DNA of 64,000 nt from Psychrobacter raelei (GTDB lineage Bacteria; Pseudomonadota; Gammaproteobacteria; Pseudomonadales; Moraxellaceae): positions 124,001 to 188,000 of the forward strand of contig NZ_CP093310.2 in NCBI RefSeq assembly GCF_022631235.3, read 5' to 3'. Below are positions 61,301 through 64,000 of the stretch, piece by piece. The notes beneath the pieces are model-generated. The model searched no databases. It saw nothing but the letters and a program-made list of their open reading frames with translations, and had not been told where the DNA came from. Made by a program: the position numbers and the translations under genes. How positions within the stretch are numbered: position 1 is the stretch's first letter; each line of letters opens with the position of its first letter.

Positions 61301-62533
61301 CTAGCCAAGGATTGAGCCCATTTGAAAAATAGGTAAGTACATCGCCACTATCAACCCGCCGACCAGCAGGCCAATGATCACCATGATAATGGGCTCCATT
61401 AGGTCGGTTAACCCATCAACGGCATGGGTCACCTGAGCTTCATAATAATCAGCCACCTTATTAAGCATCTGCTCTAAGCTACCAGACTCCTCGCCGATAC
61501 TCACCATTTGTACGGCAAGAGCTGGAAAAAGCTGGCTGTTGCGCATGGAGCGCTCAAGGCGTTGACCAGCAGCTACCTGTTGTCTCATCTGGTAGGTGGC
61601 CGTCTCAAAGACATGATTGTCAGTTGCAGCGGCAGTGGCACCTAGTGCTTCTAACAGCGGGACACCTGCAGCATAAGTGGTGGCTAAGGTGCGGCAAAAG
61701 CGGGCAATAATGGCTTGATAGGCTATGCTACCAAAAATGGGCAGCTTTAATATCGCTTTGTCGAGCCACTGATTAAAGCCTAGGCTGCGTTTTTGGGCCT
61801 GCCTAAAAGTGATTACAGCCGCTATCGTCAGTAGCAAAAAAATTGGCCAAAGCTTTTGCATGATATGAGACAAAGTGACTACAAATTGGGTAAAGGCAGG
61901 CAGCTGTGACCCCATAGAGTCATATAGGTCTGCGAACACCGGCACCACTTTTAACAATAAGATAATACTGACAATCATCGCCACCAGCATGACGGCTAGC
62001 GGATATTTGATGGCTTTTTTTAGCTTAATTTTAAGCAGCTCGTTGTTTTCTTTGTAATCAGCGATGCGCTCAAGTAAGGTATCTAGCGTGCCGGAGTGCT
62101 CTGCTGCAGACACTAAAGCACAAAACAGGTCATCAAACTGTTTTGGATGGGCCCGCAGGCTATCTTCTAAGGACATACCAGTCTCAAGCTGCTGTTTTAC
62201 CCGTAAAACCAGCTGCTTCATACTGGGTTTATCAAGTGCTTGAGCAATAAGCTCAAAGGCCTGTACTATGGGCACGCCGGCCTTGGTCATCGTCGCCAAT
62301 TGCCGCACAAACAGACTGATATCAAGTGCGGTTATCTTCTTTTGCCGACGCCAAAGCGCTTTAGGCTTACGCCGAATGCGCTGGGTCACTATGCCTTGTT
62401 TGCGCAGCTGAGCTTTGGCCAGCGCCATACTGCTACTGGTCAGTATGCCTTTTACCTTCATACCTTGAGGGTTGATGCCTTGATACACAAACTCAAGCGT
62501 TTTGAGTTTGGTTTGATTGGGGACGGGGCTCAC
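61301..62533 (-). CDS. pilC: Type IV pilus inner-membrane platform protein PilC
   Basis: PilC is the platform protein around which PilB drives pilus assembly. The start GTG 62533 (residue 22 of the longest frame) has GAGG 8 bases upstream and gives 410 residues, the family size; the ATG at 62596 would add a hydrophobic stretch not seen in PilC. Two T2SF domains are present, the first with LSEDS-like SLEDSLRAHPKQFD and the second with RLERSMRNSQLFP. Three membrane helices and the end MYLPIFQMG match the family. Confidence 0.94.
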   Translation of the reverse strand: MSPVPNQTKLKTLEFVYQGINPQGMKVKGILTSSSMALAKAQLRKQGIVTQRIRRKPKALWRRQKKITALDISLFVRQLATMTKAGVPIVQAFELIAQALDKPSMKQLVLRVKQQLETGMSLEDSLRAHPKQFDDLFCALVSAAEHSGTLDTLLERIADYKENNELLKIKLKKAIKYPLAVMLVAMIVSIILLLKVVPVFADLYDSMGSQLPAFTQFVVTLSHIMQKLWPIFLLLTIAAVITFRQAQKRSLGFNQWLDKAILKLPIFGSIAYQAIIARFCRTLATTYAAGVPLLEALGATAAATDNHVFETATYQMRQQVAAGQRLERSMRNSQLFPALAVQMVSIGEESGSLEQMLNKVADYYEAQVTHAVDGLTDLMEPIIMVIIGLLVGGLIVAMYLPIFQMGSILG

Positions 62534-62603
62534 AACAGATACCTCAAGTAAAGAAAATAAGAGTGTCAGATAGATCCAGATAGATAAGGTAGCCAACGCT
62601 GCA

Positions 62604-63866
62604 TTACTGGGCCGTCATGCGGGTCATTTCTTCAATGCTAAGGATGCCTTGAAGCACTTTCAAAATAGCGGCCCGCCTTAAGTCAAAAAAGCCTTGCTCG
62701 GTGGCAGCCGCTTTTATCTCAATGGCATTAGCACCTTGCATAATCATTTGTGCAAGCGCCGTGTTCATGGGCATCACCTCAAACACACCGATGCGCCCTT
62801 TGTAACCCTCACAGCACTTATCACAGCCCACCGCCTTATAGATGATATGCTCAGGCTGTGCCAACTCTTCGGCGCTAAAGCCAATCTCAATGAGACTTAC
62901 CTTAGGAACCACACAAGGGATTTTGCAGTGGCGGCACAAGCATCTTGCCAGACGCTGCGCCACTACCAGACTAATGGCGGTAGCAATATTAAAGTAAGCT
63001 ACGCCCATATGATGCAGGCGAGTTAAGGTTTCAGCAGCTGAGTTGGTGTGCAGGGTAGAGAGCACCAAATGGCCAGTTTGTGCCGCTTTAATGGCAGTAT
63101 CCGCGGTTTCAAAATCACGTATCTCACCCACCATTAATACATCGGGGTCTTGGCGCAAAAATGACTTTAAGGCCACCGCAAAGCTCAGTCCGACTTTAGG
63201 ATTGACGGTGACCTGATTGATACCTGTTAAATTAATTTCAACCGGATCTTCTACAGTGCAGATATTGGTGGCCACCGTGTTTAAAATATCTAGACCGGTA
63301 TAGAGCGATAAGGTTTTGCCAGAGCCTGTGGGGCCGGTAATTAATAAGATACCTTGCGGCTGCTGTAGCGCTTGTAAAAACTGCTGTTTTTGCTCAGGCT
63401 CAAGCCCGAGGCTATCAATACCAGCGATAGAGGCGGCTGGATTAATAACCCGAAGCACAATTTTTTCACCGAACAAAGTGGGTAGAGCATTGGCACGAAA
63501 GTTTAGTGTCGGCATCCCATTTAGTTGCAGCCTAATACGGCCATCTTGAGGCATACGCCGCTCAGATATGTCCATTTGTGCCATAATCTTTAGGCGGGCA
63601 CATATCTTAGCTTGCAGCTCAAGCGCTGGTGTGGCCACTTGCTGCATGACGCCATCGATACGAAAGCGTACCCGAAACGTATGCTCATAGGGCTCAAAGT
63701 GTAGGTCAGAGGCGCCTTTATCTACTGCCTGACACAATAAATCCTGTACCAGCTGAACTACCGGATCTTGCTGTAAATCATGAGGCTGATGCGCGCCATG
63801 CTCTGCCTGTGCTAGAGTCGCAGAGGGAGCGGCAGCTAGTTGATTAAGCGAAGGGGGCCGGGACAT
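62604..63866 (-). CDS. pilB: Type IV pilus extension ATPase PilB, short form
   Basis: PilB powers pilus extension by ATP hydrolysis. The 420-residue protein has the N2 domain (about 33-130, SDLHFEPYEHTFRVRFRIDG). Walker A GPTGSGKT (178-185), the Asp box (EDPVEI), Walker B (VLMVGEIRD) and the His box (STLHTN) are present, as is the zinc CxxC pair of the C-terminal domain (CRHC/CDKC). The usual PilB is about 560-570 residues with an N1 domain, which is missing here. AAGGA lies before ATG 63866, and an in-frame TAA lies 36 bases upstream, so no frame extends it. It could be an N1-less PilB or a truncated gene. Confidence 0.85.
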   Translation of the reverse strand: MSRPPSLNQLAAAPSATLAQAEHGAHQPHDLQQDPVVQLVQDLLCQAVDKGASDLHFEPYEHTFRVRFRIDGVMQQVATPALELQAKICARLKIMAQMDISERRMPQDGRIRLQLNGMPTLNFRANALPTLFGEKIVLRVINPAASIAGIDSLGLEPEQKQQFLQALQQPQGILLITGPTGSGKTLSLYTGLDILNTVATNICTVEDPVEINLTGINQVTVNPKVGLSFAVALKSFLRQDPDVLMVGEIRDFETADTAIKAAQTGHLVLSTLHTNSAAETLTRLHHMGVAYFNIATAISLVVAQRLARCLCRHCKIPCVVPKVSLIEIGFSAEELAQPEHIIYKAVGCDKCCEGYKGRIGVFEVMPMNTALAQMIMQGANAIEIKAAATEQGFFDLRRAAILKVLQGILSIEEMTRMTAQ

Positions 63867-64000
63867 ATCGCATCCTTGTCTGAGTAGGCGTAAGGGGCAT
63901 TAGCAACCTCTTACAGTTAAGATCGGGTGGTTTGTTCAGACAATTGGCCTAAAATTAACGGCTTAGCCAGAGTAAATTGAGTTAGCTTAGGTTAACACAG
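63867..64000 (-). other. Region upstream of pilB at the window edge
   Basis: Reading leftward, a 22-codon stretch out of frame with pilB (about 63916-63984) looks coding-like but lacks an ATG. An 18-codon frame from ATG 63900 has an AGAGG ribosome site. Neither is supported as a gene. Confidence 0.3.

Overview
The window is a stretch of a gammaproteobacterial chromosome, most likely Psychrobacter or a close member of the Moraxellaceae. This is judged from remembered protein similarity and the gene set (Na+-NQR, split dcw cluster, pilBCD, RapA, DmdC-type acyl-CoA dehydrogenase), not from a search. It is almost entirely ordinary core chromosome, with 52 protein genes recognised, two tRNAs and one clear accessory insert. 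No CRISPR array, transposase, integron or prophage was seen.

Layout. 1-9989: the cut-off nqrA, hisA, a BON-MscS channel, a Tat-exported FMN hydroxy-acid oxidase divergent from an exported metallo-beta-lactamase-fold hydrolase, an unrecognised beta-helix protein and a quinone-reductase-like MDR protein. 10053-16288: an AlkB-like dioxygenase gene that carries a perfect 16-bp parS palindrome, an alpha/beta hydrolase, an ABC exporter, an EamA permease and a D-2-hydroxyacid dehydrogenase. 16896-27033: rapA, ybaK, a tautomerase, an acyl-CoA dehydrogenase, a FUSC membrane protein, aroE and a lipoprotein.

27117-33119: the usual pabC-mltG-tmk row is split by a visibly AT-rich restriction-modification island (28060-31030). 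The island has a DpnA-like methyltransferase, an unknown 84-residue protein, a controller protein, a MutH/Sau3AI-like nuclease and a Dam/DpnM-like methyltransferase. All the recognisable enzymes point to GATC as the target. This is the most interesting part of the window.

33264-41668: a Na+/H+ antiporter with an RCK-like domain, a DegP/MucD protease, tRNA-Ala and tRNA-Glu behind a near-consensus promoter, a pirin, a YgjP-like metallopeptidase and gltX. 42113-50665: a division/cell-wall operon rsmH-ftsL-ftsI-murE-murF-mraY behind a strong promoter; MurE carries the DNPR motif of the meso-diaminopimelate-adding enzymes. 50841-59757: rlmA, xerD, a TusA-like protein, ruvX, yqgE, recN, ppnP, rlmB and coaE. 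60297-63866: pilD, pilC and a short pilB, the type IV pilus core, on the minus strand.

A recurring small-scale feature is short tandem repeats (9-19 bp units) lying just 3' of stop codons, at 4276, 11740, 15134, 24942, 50705 and 60149. A conserved hairpin terminator also occurs twice, at 15204 and 40070.
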